From Oscillospiraceae bacterium (GTDB lineage Bacteria; Bacillota; Clostridia; Oscillospirales; Ruminococcaceae), in contig JAFXCV010000075.1 in assembly GCA_017521325.1 (NCBI GenBank), forward strand, positions 1 to 64,000: DNA of 64,000 nt. Reading direction: 5' to 3'. Each line of letters opens with the position of its first letter. The stretch's first letter is position 1. Position numbers and translations under genes: made by a program. A model generated the notes under the pieces. It was not told the origin of the DNA. It worked only from the letters and a program-made list of their open reading frames with translations, and searched no databases. Positions 25,080-32,632 of this stretch are shown here, piece after piece.

Positions 25080-26417
25080 ATGGCTTTGAAATTGAACACA
25101 AAATATCTGGAGGGCTTTGTCGGCAAGGATGAAATGACCGGCATCAAGGCACAGGTCATGACTGCTGCAAAGATGCTGCATGACAAGTCCGGTCTTGGCA
25201 GTGATTTCCTCGGCTGGCTCGACCTGCCCACCAATTATGATAAGGAGGAATTCGCACGCATCAAGGCGGCTGCAAAGAAGATTCAGGCGCAGTCCGATAT
25301 CCTGATCGTCATCGGCATCGGCGGTTCCTATCTGGGCGCAAGAGCTGCGATTGAGCTGCTCAAGTCCCCGTTCTACAACAACATGAAGAAGGACACCCCC
25401 GACATCTACTATGTCGGCAACAACATCAATCCTACCTATCTCAATGAGGTTCTGTCCATCTGTGAGGGCAAGGATATTTCCGTGAATGTCATCTCCAAGT
25501 CCGGTACAACCACCGAGCCTGCACTGGCATTCCGTGTATTCAAGAAGCTTGTGGAAGACAAGTACGGCAAGGAAGGCGCAAAGGAGCGCATCTACGCTAC
25601 AACCGATAAGGCAAAGGGCACTCTCAAGGAGCTGTCCGATACCGAGGGCTATGAAACATTCGTGGTTCCGGATGATGTCGGCGGCAGATTCTCTGTTCTG
25701 ACAGCTGTAGGTCTGCTTCCGATTGCAGCAGCAGGCTGTGATATCGACAAGCTCATGGAAGGTGCTGCAAAGGCTCAGAAGGCTTATGAGGCTGACTTCG
25801 AGGAGAATGACTGCTACAAGTATGCTGCACTGCGCAACATCCTGTACAGAAAGGGCAAGTCCACAGAGCTGCTCGTTTCCTACGATCCGAGCTTTGCAAT
25901 GATGTCCGAGTGGTACAAGCAGCTGTTCGGCGAGAGCGAGGGCAAGGATAACAAGGGTATTTTCCCGGCATCCGTAGTCTTCTCCACAGACCTGCACTCC
26001 ATGGGTCAGTACATCCAGGAGGGTACACGCCTGATGTTTGAGACAGTTGTGGATATCAAGACTCCCAAGCAGGATTTCTATCTGGAAGACGATGCAGAGA
26101 ATCTGGATGGTCTGAACTTCCTGACGGGTCAGAACATGTCCGTTGTTAACCGTAAGGCATTCGAGGGCACGATCCTTGCACACACCGAGGGCGGCGTTCC
26201 GAACATGATCATTGAACTGGATGATACCACCGAGGAGAGCCTTGGCTGCCTGATCTACTTCTTTGAGAAGGCATGCGCAGTTTCCGGCTATCTTCTGGGC
26301 GTAAATCCCTTCAACCAGCCCGGCGTGGAAAGCTACAAGGCAAATATGTTTGCCCTGCTCGGCAAGCCCGGTTATGAGGGTGCAAAGGCTGCACTGGAAG
26401 CAAAGCTGAACGGCTAA
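25080..26417 (+). CDS. pgi: Glucose-6-phosphate isomerase
   Basis: Interconverts glucose-6-phosphate and fructose-6-phosphate in glycolysis. The 445 residues match the short Gram-positive form. Visible motifs are [12 protein letters not shown] near 77, the sugar-phosphate loop [10 protein letters not shown] near 140, the signature [14 protein letters not shown] near 202, and HTEGGVPNM near 370. The start follows ttggaggcgttttt. It has its own promoter; the next gene starts 84 bases later on the same strand without a terminator between them, so the two are likely cotranscribed. Confidence 0.96.
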   Translation: MALKLNTKYLEGFVGKDEMTGIKAQVMTAAKMLHDKSGLGSDFLGWLDLPTNYDKEEFARIKAAAKKIQAQSDILIVIGIGGSYLGARAAIELLKSPFYNNMKKDTPDIYYVGNNINPTYLNEVLSICEGKDISVNVISKSGTTTEPALAFRVFKKLVEDKYGKEGAKERIYATTDKAKGTLKELSDTEGYETFVVPDDVGGRFSVLTAVGLLPIAAAGCDIDKLMEGAAKAQKAYEADFEENDCYKYAALRNILYRKGKSTELLVSYDPSFAMMSEWYKQLFGESEGKDNKGIFPASVVFSTDLHSMGQYIQEGTRLMFETVVDIKTPKQDFYLEDDAENLDGLNFLTGQNMSVVNRKAFEGTILAHTEGGVPNMIIELDDTTEESLGCLIYFFEKACAVSGYLLGVNPFNQPGVESYKANMFALLGKPGYEGAKAALEAKLNG

Positions 26418-26501
26418 TCCATCACGTTAAATGCTGCCGGAGGCAGTGATATAAAACATAAAGCAAGAATATGCCGCAAGGCATTGGAAGGAGTTTTACT
26501 T

Positions 26502-26906
26502 ATGATTCAACTGATTACCGGAAGAAAGGGAACTGGCAAGACCAAGATCCTGATCGAAAAAATCAATGCAGCAGTAGCAGAAACAAACGGCTGCCTCGTA
26601 TGCGTAGAGAAGGGCGAGACACTGCGCCGTTCCATCAGCTACAAGGTTCGCTGGGTAGGCGTTGAGCAGTTTGACATTGCAGGCTATGAGAATTTCTATG
26701 GCTTCATCGCAGGCATGCTGGCCGGCAACTACGATATCAAGGAGATCTTCATTGACGGTATTCTGAAGATCGGCGGCGCTGACTTTGACGCTCTGGGCGC
26801 AATGTTCGACAAGCTTGCAAAGCTGACAGGCAACGATACTCTGATCACCTTCACAGTATCCGCAAACAACGACGAGCTGCCGGAGTCAGTCACCAAGTAT
26901 CTGTAA
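26502..26906 (+). CDS. Small P-loop protein of unknown function
   Basis: A protein of 134 residues whose first 20 contain a Walker A loop (ITGRKGTGKTKIL) and whose middle contains a Walker B-like strand (IKEIFIDGIL, near 82). The order P-loop, then hydrophobic strand with Asp, suits a minimal NTPase, but the protein is too short for an AAA or ABC core. The rest (ADFDALGAMFDKLAKLTGND, TFTVSANNDELPE) has the look of a RecA-like strand order. The start at 26502 follows ggaaggagttttact; the in-frame ATG at 26484 has no ribosome site. It follows pgi and ends at a terminator. I do not recognise a characterised family. Confidence 0.8.
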   Translation: MIQLITGRKGTGKTKILIEKINAAVAETNGCLVCVEKGETLRRSISYKVRWVGVEQFDIAGYENFYGFIAGMLAGNYDIKEIFIDGILKIGGADFDALGAMFDKLAKLTGNDTLITFTVSANNDELPESVTKYL

Positions 26907-26923
26907 TTTCTGGGAAATTTCCG

Positions 26924-26960
26924 AAACCGGCGGCTTTCCGCTGCCGGTTTTCGTGTATTT
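26924..26960 (+). terminator. Terminator after the P-loop gene
   Basis: Stem aaaccggc/gccggttt (26924-26931 and 26943-26950), followed by tcgtgtattttt. Confidence 0.7.
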
Positions 26961-26983
26961 TTCTGATTTTTTAGCAAAAGGGC

Positions 26984-27012
26984 TTGACAAACTGGTGCTT
27001 ATTCGGTATAAT
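26984..27012 (+). promoter_or_regulatory. Sigma-A promoter of yceD-rpmF
   Basis: Consensus TTGACA (26984-26989), 17 bases, consensus TATAAT (27007-27012). It is the only perfect match to both boxes with optimal spacing that I noted besides the one at 50898-50926. Confidence 0.9.
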
Positions 27013-27047
27013 AAAGTTTGTGATGCTCTTAGAACGAGGAATATGTT

Positions 27048-27503
27048 ATGCTGATGAATATCAAAAATGTGCTGAACATTCCCGGAACTTCAAAAGAAGT
27101 GGCATTTGCCGTTCCCGAGGAACGTCTGGCTCAGGTGCATGGTTATGATTTTTCCACGCCTGTTATGGTGGAGGGAGATATTACAAACCGTGCAGGAGTT
27201 GTAACATTGACGATGCATATTGCTTTTTCCCTGCTTATCACATGCGACCGCTGCTTAAAGGAAACTGTGCAGGATTTTTCATTCGACACGGTGCACACGG
27301 TTGTCCGTGAGCTGCATTCGGAGGATGAAGATGACAGCTACGTTGTCGCAAGAGCAGAGAGCATAGATACAGCAGAGATTGCAATTTCCGATCTGCTGCT
27401 CGAGCTGCCGTCCAAATTGCTTTGCAAGGAGGATTGTAAGGGACTTTGCCCGAAGTGCGGCTGCGACAGAAATGAAACGGATTGTGATTGTATGAGTGAA
27501 TAA
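27048..27503 (+). CDS. yceD: DUF177 / YceD-type rRNA accumulation protein
   Basis: A protein of 151 residues. YceD homologues are linked to 23S rRNA accumulation in plants and bacteria and are almost always encoded before rpmF, as here. The family core is ITCDRCLKETVQDFSF near residue 65, and the end carries CKEDCKGLCPKCGCDRNETDCDC, a cysteine cluster that probably binds zinc. The start follows gaacgagg at a spacing of about nine bases. rpmF begins 32 bases after the stop. Confidence 0.88.
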   Translation: MLMNIKNVLNIPGTSKEVAFAVPEERLAQVHGYDFSTPVMVEGDITNRAGVVTLTMHIAFSLLITCDRCLKETVQDFSFDTVHTVVRELHSEDEDDSYVVARAESIDTAEIAISDLLLELPSKLLCKEDCKGLCPKCGCDRNETDCDCMSE

Positions 27504-27535
27504 CCGATGTGAATCGGCTGTAAGGAGGTGCCAAA

Positions 27536-27721
27536 ATGGCTGTACCGAAGAGAAAAACGTCCCATGCAAGAAAGAACAAGAGACGCAGCGCTGTATGGAA
27601 GCTGGAAGCTCCTGCAATGTGCAAGTGCGACCACTGTGGCGAGCTGAAGGCTCCGCACAAGGTTTGCAAGAACTGCGGTTTCTACAAGGGTGTAGAAGTT
27701 CTGAAGATGGATGTTGAATAA
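27536..27721 (+). CDS. rpmF: 50S ribosomal protein L32
   Basis: A protein of 61 residues, the usual length. It has the basic start [17 protein letters not shown] and the zinc-ribbon form with two cysteine pairs (CDHCG and CKNCG near 29-48), which is the C-plus form that needs zinc rather than the zinc-free paralogue. An ideal ribosome site (taaggaggtgccaaa) precedes it. It is in the conserved yceD-rpmF pair. Confidence 0.97.
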   Translation: MAVPKRKTSHARKNKRRSAVWKLEAPAMCKCDHCGELKAPHKVCKNCGFYKGVEVLKMDVE

Positions 27722-27798
27722 GTGTCAACATATGGCGGACGGAGAGAGGCGGAAAACTTCTCTCCGTTTTTATGTGGAAAAACAAAGGAGGTGGGCAG

Positions 27799-29100
27799 AT
27801 GGTAACAATTACTGGGGTGATTCCGAAATCCCCGGCAGACAGAGCAGGCATTGCGGACGGTGATGTGCTGGTCAGCATGAACGGTCACGGCATCCGTGAC
27901 GTGCTGGATTACATGTTTTATGCAGCGGAAATGCAGCTGCATCTCGTTCTGGAGCGCTCGGGCGTGCAGTATGAATGCGAGATCGAAAAGGACGAGTATG
28001 ATGATCTGGGGCTGACCTTTGAGAGCTATCTGATGGATCAGAAAATGCACTGCCGTAATCAATGCGTGTTCTGTTTTATTGACCAGATGCCCCCCGGTAT
28101 GCGTGAAACCCTGTATTTCAAGGACGATGACGCAAGACTGTCGTTTTTGCAGGGGAACTATGTGACGCTGACGAACATGACGCAGGAGGATATCGACCGC
28201 ATCATCCGTATGAAGCTGAACATCAATGTTTCGGTGCATACGACGAATCCCGAACTGCGCTGCAAAATGATGAACAACCGTTTTGCAGGTGAAAAACTCG
28301 ACTACCTGCGGCAGATGTCCGATGCGGGCATCCGGCTCAACTGCCAGATCGTGCTTTGTCCGGGACTTAACGACGGGGACGAGCTGCGCAGGACGCTCAC
28401 GGATCTGGGCGGCATGCTGCCTGCACTCCAGAGCGTGGCAGTGGTTCCTGTGGGACTGACGAAATTCCGTGAGAATCTTTATCCGCTGGAGGGTTTTACA
28501 AAGGAATCCGCATGCGATGCACTGGATATCATCGCAAAATTTCAGGAGAAGTTTCTGAAGGAATACGGCACGAGAACCGTATTCCCCTCGGATGAATTCT
28601 TCCTGCTCGCTGAGCGTGAAATTCCCGATGGTGTGTATTATGAGGAGTATTCTCAGTATGAAAACGGCGTGGGCATGCTCCGTTCGCTTGCCGATGAATT
28701 CCATGCGGCAATGGAGGATGCACAGCCCGAAAGTCTGCCGAGGACGGTGACCATCGCCACGGGATATTCCCCCCATGCGTTCCTGTCCGCACTGACCAAA
28801 GAAGCGGAGGAAAAATGGGAGGGACTGACCTGCAATGTGATTTCCGTCCGCAATGATTTCTTTGGAGAAAGCATTACCGTGACGGGACTCATCACAGGAC
28901 AGGATCTGATTGCACAGCTCAGGGGCAAGCCCCTTGGGGACGAGCTTCTGCTGTCATCGTGCATGATCCGCCGTGATAGCGATGTCTTTCTCGATGATGT
29001 GACCATCGGAGAGGTGGAAGCGGCACTCGGTGTGAAAGTTCGCCTGACAGCCAATGACGGCTATGAATTGCTTGATGCAATCTTAGGTATCGTCTATTAA
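27799..29100 (+). CDS. Radical-SAM protein with N-terminal PDZ and DUF512 domain
   Basis: A protein of 433 residues. A PDZ-like domain opens it (GVIPKSPADRAGIADGDVLVS), then a radical-SAM core with the triplet CRNQCVFCFID near residue 90, then the DUF512 domain (ATGYSPHAFL near 325, DVFLDDVTIGE near 395). The family is conserved in clostridia and cyanobacteria, often directly before der as here, which suggests a link to ribosome assembly or membrane maintenance; its substrate is not known. The start follows caaaggaggtgggcag; the in-frame ATG at 27772 has no ribosome site. It ends before a 219-base spacer holding three hairpins. Confidence 0.87.
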   Translation: MVTITGVIPKSPADRAGIADGDVLVSMNGHGIRDVLDYMFYAAEMQLHLVLERSGVQYECEIEKDEYDDLGLTFESYLMDQKMHCRNQCVFCFIDQMPPGMRETLYFKDDDARLSFLQGNYVTLTNMTQEDIDRIIRMKLNINVSVHTTNPELRCKMMNNRFAGEKLDYLRQMSDAGIRLNCQIVLCPGLNDGDELRRTLTDLGGMLPALQSVAVVPVGLTKFRENLYPLEGFTKESACDALDIIAKFQEKFLKEYGTRTVFPSDEFFLLAEREIPDGVYYEEYSQYENGVGMLRSLADEFHAAMEDAQPESLPRTVTIATGYSPHAFLSALTKEAEEKWEGLTCNVISVRNDFFGESITVTGLITGQDLIAQLRGKPLGDELLLSSCMIRRDSDVFLDDVTIGEVEAALGVKVRLTANDGYELLDAILGIVY

Positions 29101-29177
29101 ATGATGGGAATGTCTGTGTATGTTGGAGGAACGTTGTTCCCGTATTCCTGCCAAGAATATTGTTCTTGCAATCTTAG

Positions 29178-29279
29178 CGTTTCACCATCGTCCCCACAGG
29201 GGACGATGGTGAAACGGCATGGGATTCCAAAGGGATGATATCCCTTTGGCAGGGGGTATGGGGGGCGGCGCCCCCCATA
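29178..29279. repeat. Cluster of three perfect hairpins between the DUF512 gene and der
   Basis: Three consecutive inverted repeats: an 18-base perfect stem starting cgtttcaccatcg (29178-29195 with 29199-29216, loop aca); ccaaaggga/tccctttgg (29227-29235 with 29241-29249); and tatggggggc/gccccccata (29257-29266 with 29270-29279). None has a U tract, so they are not ordinary terminators. The last stem resembles the first stem of the dispersed GC elements. Confidence 0.8.
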
Positions 29280-29319
29280 TACACGGCAGCTCCCATTCAC
29301 ATAAAAGGAGGAGATAACT

Positions 29320-30648
29320 ATGGCACTGCCAGTAGTCGCAGTCGTGGGCAGACCGAATGTTGGAAAATCCACACTGTTCAATAAACTCATCGGACAGCGT
29401 TTGTCCATTGTAGAGGACACGCCCGGCGTGACCCGTGACCGTATTTATTCCAAATGCGAGTGGCGAAACCGCAAGTTCATGGTCGTAGATACGGGTGGTA
29501 TTGAGCCGAAAGAGGATGACAAGATGCTCACCCTCATGCGTCAGCAGGCGGAGCTTGCGATCGATCATGCGGATGTTATTATCTTTGTCACCGATGTGCG
29601 CAGCGGCGTAACGGCAAATGATTACGCTGTGGCAGATATGCTGATGAAAAGCGGAAAGCCCATTGTGCTTTGCGTGAATAAATGCGATAATCTGGGCGAA
29701 ACTCCCATGGAGATCTATGAATTCTATAATCTGGGTCTGGGCGATCCGTTCCCGGTTTCTTCCGTGCATGGTCACGGAACGGGCGATATGCTCGATGAAG
29801 TGATTTCGCATTTTCCTGAGGATGACGAGGACGAATATGCCGAGGAGGATATCCGTGTTGCCGTCATTGGCAAGCCCAATGCAGGTAAATCCTCCCTTAT
29901 CAACCGCATTGCAGGTGAGGAGCGTGTGATCGTATCCGATATGGCAGGTACGACCCGTGATGCAACGGATACCATCATTGAGCGTGAAGAGGGAAGATTT
30001 GTATTCATCGACACCGCCGGAATCCGTAAAAAGTCCAAGATCACCGAGCGTGTGGAGCATTTCAGTGTGCTGCGTGAGTATATGGCAGTGGACAGAGCCG
30101 ATGTGTGTGTGATCATGATCGACGCAACCACGGGCTTTACCGAGCAGGATTCCAAGGTTGCAGGCTATGCCCATGAACAGGGCAAGGCATGTATCGTTGC
30201 GGTCAACAAGTGGGACGCTGTCGAAAAGAACGACAAGACCATGCAGGAATACCGCAAAAAGCTGGAGCAGGATTTCAGCTTTATGTCCTATGTGCCGTTC
30301 ATTTTTATCTCCGCAAAGACAGGACAGCGTGTGGAAAGACTCTTTGAGATGATCAAATTCGTTGCCGACCAGAACAGCATGCGTATTTCCACAGGCATGC
30401 TCAATGATGTGCTTTCCTATGCAATTGCAAGAGTGCAGCCCCCGTCCGATAAGGGAAGACGTCTGAAGATCTACTACATGACGCAGGCATCCACCAAGCC
30501 CCCGACGTTTGTCATGTTTGTCAATCGTGCGGATCTCTTCCACTTCTCCTATCAGAGATATATCGAAAATCAGATCCGTACCACGTTCGGACTGGAGGGA
30601 ACGCCCGTGCGTTTCATCATCCGTGAACGAAACCGCAACGACGCATAA
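29320..30648 (+). CDS. der: Ribosome assembly GTPase Der (EngA)
   Basis: A GTPase of 442 residues with two tandem G domains that helps late assembly of the 50S subunit. G1 motifs are GRPNVGKST near residue 11 and GKPNAGKSS near 185; G4 motifs are NKCD near 120 and NKWD near 300; a KH-like domain ends the chain (from about 360). An acidic linker (EDDEDEYAEED) joins the G domains. The start follows aaaaggaggagataact. plsY starts eleven bases after its stop, so the two share a transcript. Confidence 0.97.
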   Translation: MALPVVAVVGRPNVGKSTLFNKLIGQRLSIVEDTPGVTRDRIYSKCEWRNRKFMVVDTGGIEPKEDDKMLTLMRQQAELAIDHADVIIFVTDVRSGVTANDYAVADMLMKSGKPIVLCVNKCDNLGETPMEIYEFYNLGLGDPFPVSSVHGHGTGDMLDEVISHFPEDDEDEYAEEDIRVAVIGKPNAGKSSLINRIAGEERVIVSDMAGTTRDATDTIIEREEGRFVFIDTAGIRKKSKITERVEHFSVLREYMAVDRADVCVIMIDATTGFTEQDSKVAGYAHEQGKACIVAVNKWDAVEKNDKTMQEYRKKLEQDFSFMSYVPFIFISAKTGQRVERLFEMIKFVADQNSMRISTGMLNDVLSYAIARVQPPSDKGRRLKIYYMTQASTKPPTFVMFVNRADLFHFSYQRYIENQIRTTFGLEGTPVRFIIRERNRNDA

Positions 30649-30659
30649 CGGAGGTTTGT

Positions 30660-31334
30660 ATGATCGTAAAACTGATTCTCGTGATCCTTGCAGCTGCCGT
30701 GATCGGCTACCTGATGGGCAGCATCAACTCCGCCATTACCGTGGTAAAGCTCCTCAAGCATGAGGATGTCCGCAAATTTGGCAGCGGCAATGCGGGACTG
30801 ACCAATACCCTGCGGTGCTTCGGCAAGGGCTGTGCGCTTCTCACGCTCATCGGCGACCTCGGAAAAGGCGTGGTTGCGGTGCTTCTGAGCCGTGACCTGC
30901 TGGCGAATGCGGTACTGCCGGATTATGACATGTATTTCATTGGCTATGTGGCAGGCATGTTTGCCATTATCGGGCATGTGTTTCCGCTGTATTACGGCTT
31001 CAAGGGCGGAAAGGGCGTGCTTGTGGGCGTTTCCGTATTTCTGGTGCTTGACTGGAGAGTGTTCTGTATCCTGATCGGCATTTTTGCAATGATCCTGCTC
31101 ATTTCCAGATATGTGAGCCTTTCTTCCATTATTGCAACGGCGTGCGCACCGTTCGTGACCGTTATTTCCCAGTATATCCGTTGGGAGGGCTATGACTCAT
31201 GGCGGCTTGTCCTGCACGGTGCGATGACGGCGGTCATGGCAGCCATTATTATCTGGATGCACCGCAGCAATATCCAGCGTCTGCGTGCAGGTACGGAGAA
31301 TAAATTTGGAAAGAAAAAGGCAAAGGCGGAATAA
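30660..31334 (+). CDS. plsY: Acyl-phosphate:glycerol-3-phosphate acyltransferase
   Basis: An integral membrane enzyme of 224 residues that makes lysophosphatidic acid from acyl-phosphate and glycerol-3-phosphate, the first step of phospholipid synthesis in most Gram-positives. Conserved motifs: YLMGSINSAI near 18, GSGNAGLTNTLR near 40 and FKGGKGV near 115; about five hydrophobic helices. The start follows acggaggtttgt. Its neighbour gpsA supplies glycerol-3-phosphate, so the pair forms a short pathway unit behind der. Confidence 0.96.
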   Translation: MIVKLILVILAAAVIGYLMGSINSAITVVKLLKHEDVRKFGSGNAGLTNTLRCFGKGCALLTLIGDLGKGVVAVLLSRDLLANAVLPDYDMYFIGYVAGMFAIIGHVFPLYYGFKGGKGVLVGVSVFLVLDWRVFCILIGIFAMILLISRYVSLSSIIATACAPFVTVISQYIRWEGYDSWRLVLHGAMTAVMAAIIIWMHRSNIQRLRAGTENKFGKKKAKAE

Positions 31335-31541
31335 TTGACGAATCCTGCAGCGACGGTTCTTTCGGAAGAAAGCGGCGCATAGAATGGCAATATGACGGAA
31401 ATCAGCCGCAAAATTTGTGCAGTATTTTCTGTAATGAAATTCTTCCTGCGGCAACTAACTGTTAACAGGACTGATATAGGCAGCCACGGAAACACTGTTT
31501 CCGGAGATGCCCTATAGAGAATACAGTAAAGGAGAACAGCT

Positions 31542-32573
31542 ATGGCAGAAATTACCATTCTTGGTTCGGGCGGATTTGGTCTTGCCCTTGCGATCCTGTG
31601 CCACAGCATGGGACATAAGGTAACGGTCTGGTCGAAGTTTCAGCAGGAGATCGACGAGATCCGCAATACGGGAGAGCTTGCCGTCAAGCTTCCGGGCGTG
31701 AAGATTCCGAAGGAGATCACACTGACAACGGATATTTCCGCAGTCAGCGGCAAGGACGTGGTACTCGTGGGCGTACCCTCGCAGTTCACACGTTCCGTGG
31801 CGCAGGAGGCAGCTCCCTTCATGCAGCCGAATAGTGTTGTACTCAATACCTCCAAGGGGCTTGAGGGCGGCACCTATAAGCGGATGAGCCAGGTGCTGGA
31901 GGAGGAATTCCCCAATAATCCCATTGTCGTTCTGACAGGACCTTCCCATGCGGAGGAGCTTGCAAGAGGTATCCCGACAACGGTTGCCGTTGCATGCAAG
32001 GATGTAAAGTATGCTGAGTATATTCAGGATATTTTCACCTCTCCCACGTTCCGTCTGTATGTGAATTCCGATGTGGCAGGCTGTGAGATCGGCGGTGCGA
32101 TGAAGAATATCATTGCGCTTGCAGCAGGCGTCAGCGACGGTCTGGGCTTCGGGGATAATACCAAGGCAGCACTCATGACCAGAGGCATTCACGAAATCAC
32201 CGCACTCGGACTTGCCATGGGTGCCAGGGTGGAAACCTTTGCGGGTCTTACCGGCATCGGCGATCTGATCGTGACCTGCACGAGCATGCACAGCCGCAAC
32301 CGCAGAGCCGGCATCCTCATTGGACAAGGTGTTTCCCCCGAGGAGGCTGTCCGTCAGGTCGGCACCGTGGAGGGCTATCACTGCTGTGAGGTGGCATACG
32401 GTCTTGCCAAAAAGCTCGGCGTGACAATGCCCATTACAGAGGAGCTGTACAGGGTGCTGTTTGAGCAGGATAATGCGGATCTGTCCATGTCCCATCTCAT
32501 GGGACGACCGAACCGTCACGAATGCGAACGCTATCCGATGACGGAGATGCTTGCAGAGTGCAACCCAAAATAA
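31542..32573 (+). CDS. gpsA: NAD(P)-dependent glycerol-3-phosphate dehydrogenase
   Basis: Reduces DHAP to sn-glycerol-3-phosphate for phospholipid synthesis. The 343 residues start with the Rossmann loop ITILGSGGFGLALA; other signatures are GPSHAEELARG near 132, the catalytic lysine region GGAMKNIIALAAG near 185 and GLTGIGDLIVT near 235. The start follows aaaggagaacagct. The 207-base gap after plsY has no gene that I can support and only weak secondary structure, so gpsA may have its own promoter or be read through from plsY. Confidence 0.96.
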   Translation: MAEITILGSGGFGLALAILCHSMGHKVTVWSKFQQEIDEIRNTGELAVKLPGVKIPKEITLTTDISAVSGKDVVLVGVPSQFTRSVAQEAAPFMQPNSVVLNTSKGLEGGTYKRMSQVLEEEFPNNPIVVLTGPSHAEELARGIPTTVAVACKDVKYAEYIQDIFTSPTFRLYVNSDVAGCEIGGAMKNIIALAAGVSDGLGFGDNTKAALMTRGIHEITALGLAMGARVETFAGLTGIGDLIVTCTSMHSRNRRAGILIGQGVSPEEAVRQVGTVEGYHCCEVAYGLAKKLGVTMPITEELYRVLFEQDNADLSMSHLMGRPNRHECERYPMTEMLAECNPK

Positions 32574-32582
32574 ATCATCATC

Positions 32583-32614
32583 GCCCATCCTCGGTTACGG
32601 GGATGGGCAGTTTT
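32583..32614 (+). terminator. Terminator-like hairpin between gpsA and the NUDIX-MutY gene
   Basis: Eight-base stem gcccatcc/ggatgggc (32583-32590 and 32601-32608) followed by agtttt. It is weak and would allow some read-through into the next gene. Confidence 0.5.
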
Positions 32615-32632
32615 GGATATGGAGGCGAAATC

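Noticed and set aside
29182..30543. 453-codon minus-strand frame opposite der
   Set aside because: Shadow of der; its C-terminal part runs into the hairpin cluster, and the product matches no family.
31335..31541. A 41-codon frame between plsY and gpsA (ATG near 31392)
   Set aside because: No ribosome site and no hydrophobic or charged pattern suggesting a real peptide.
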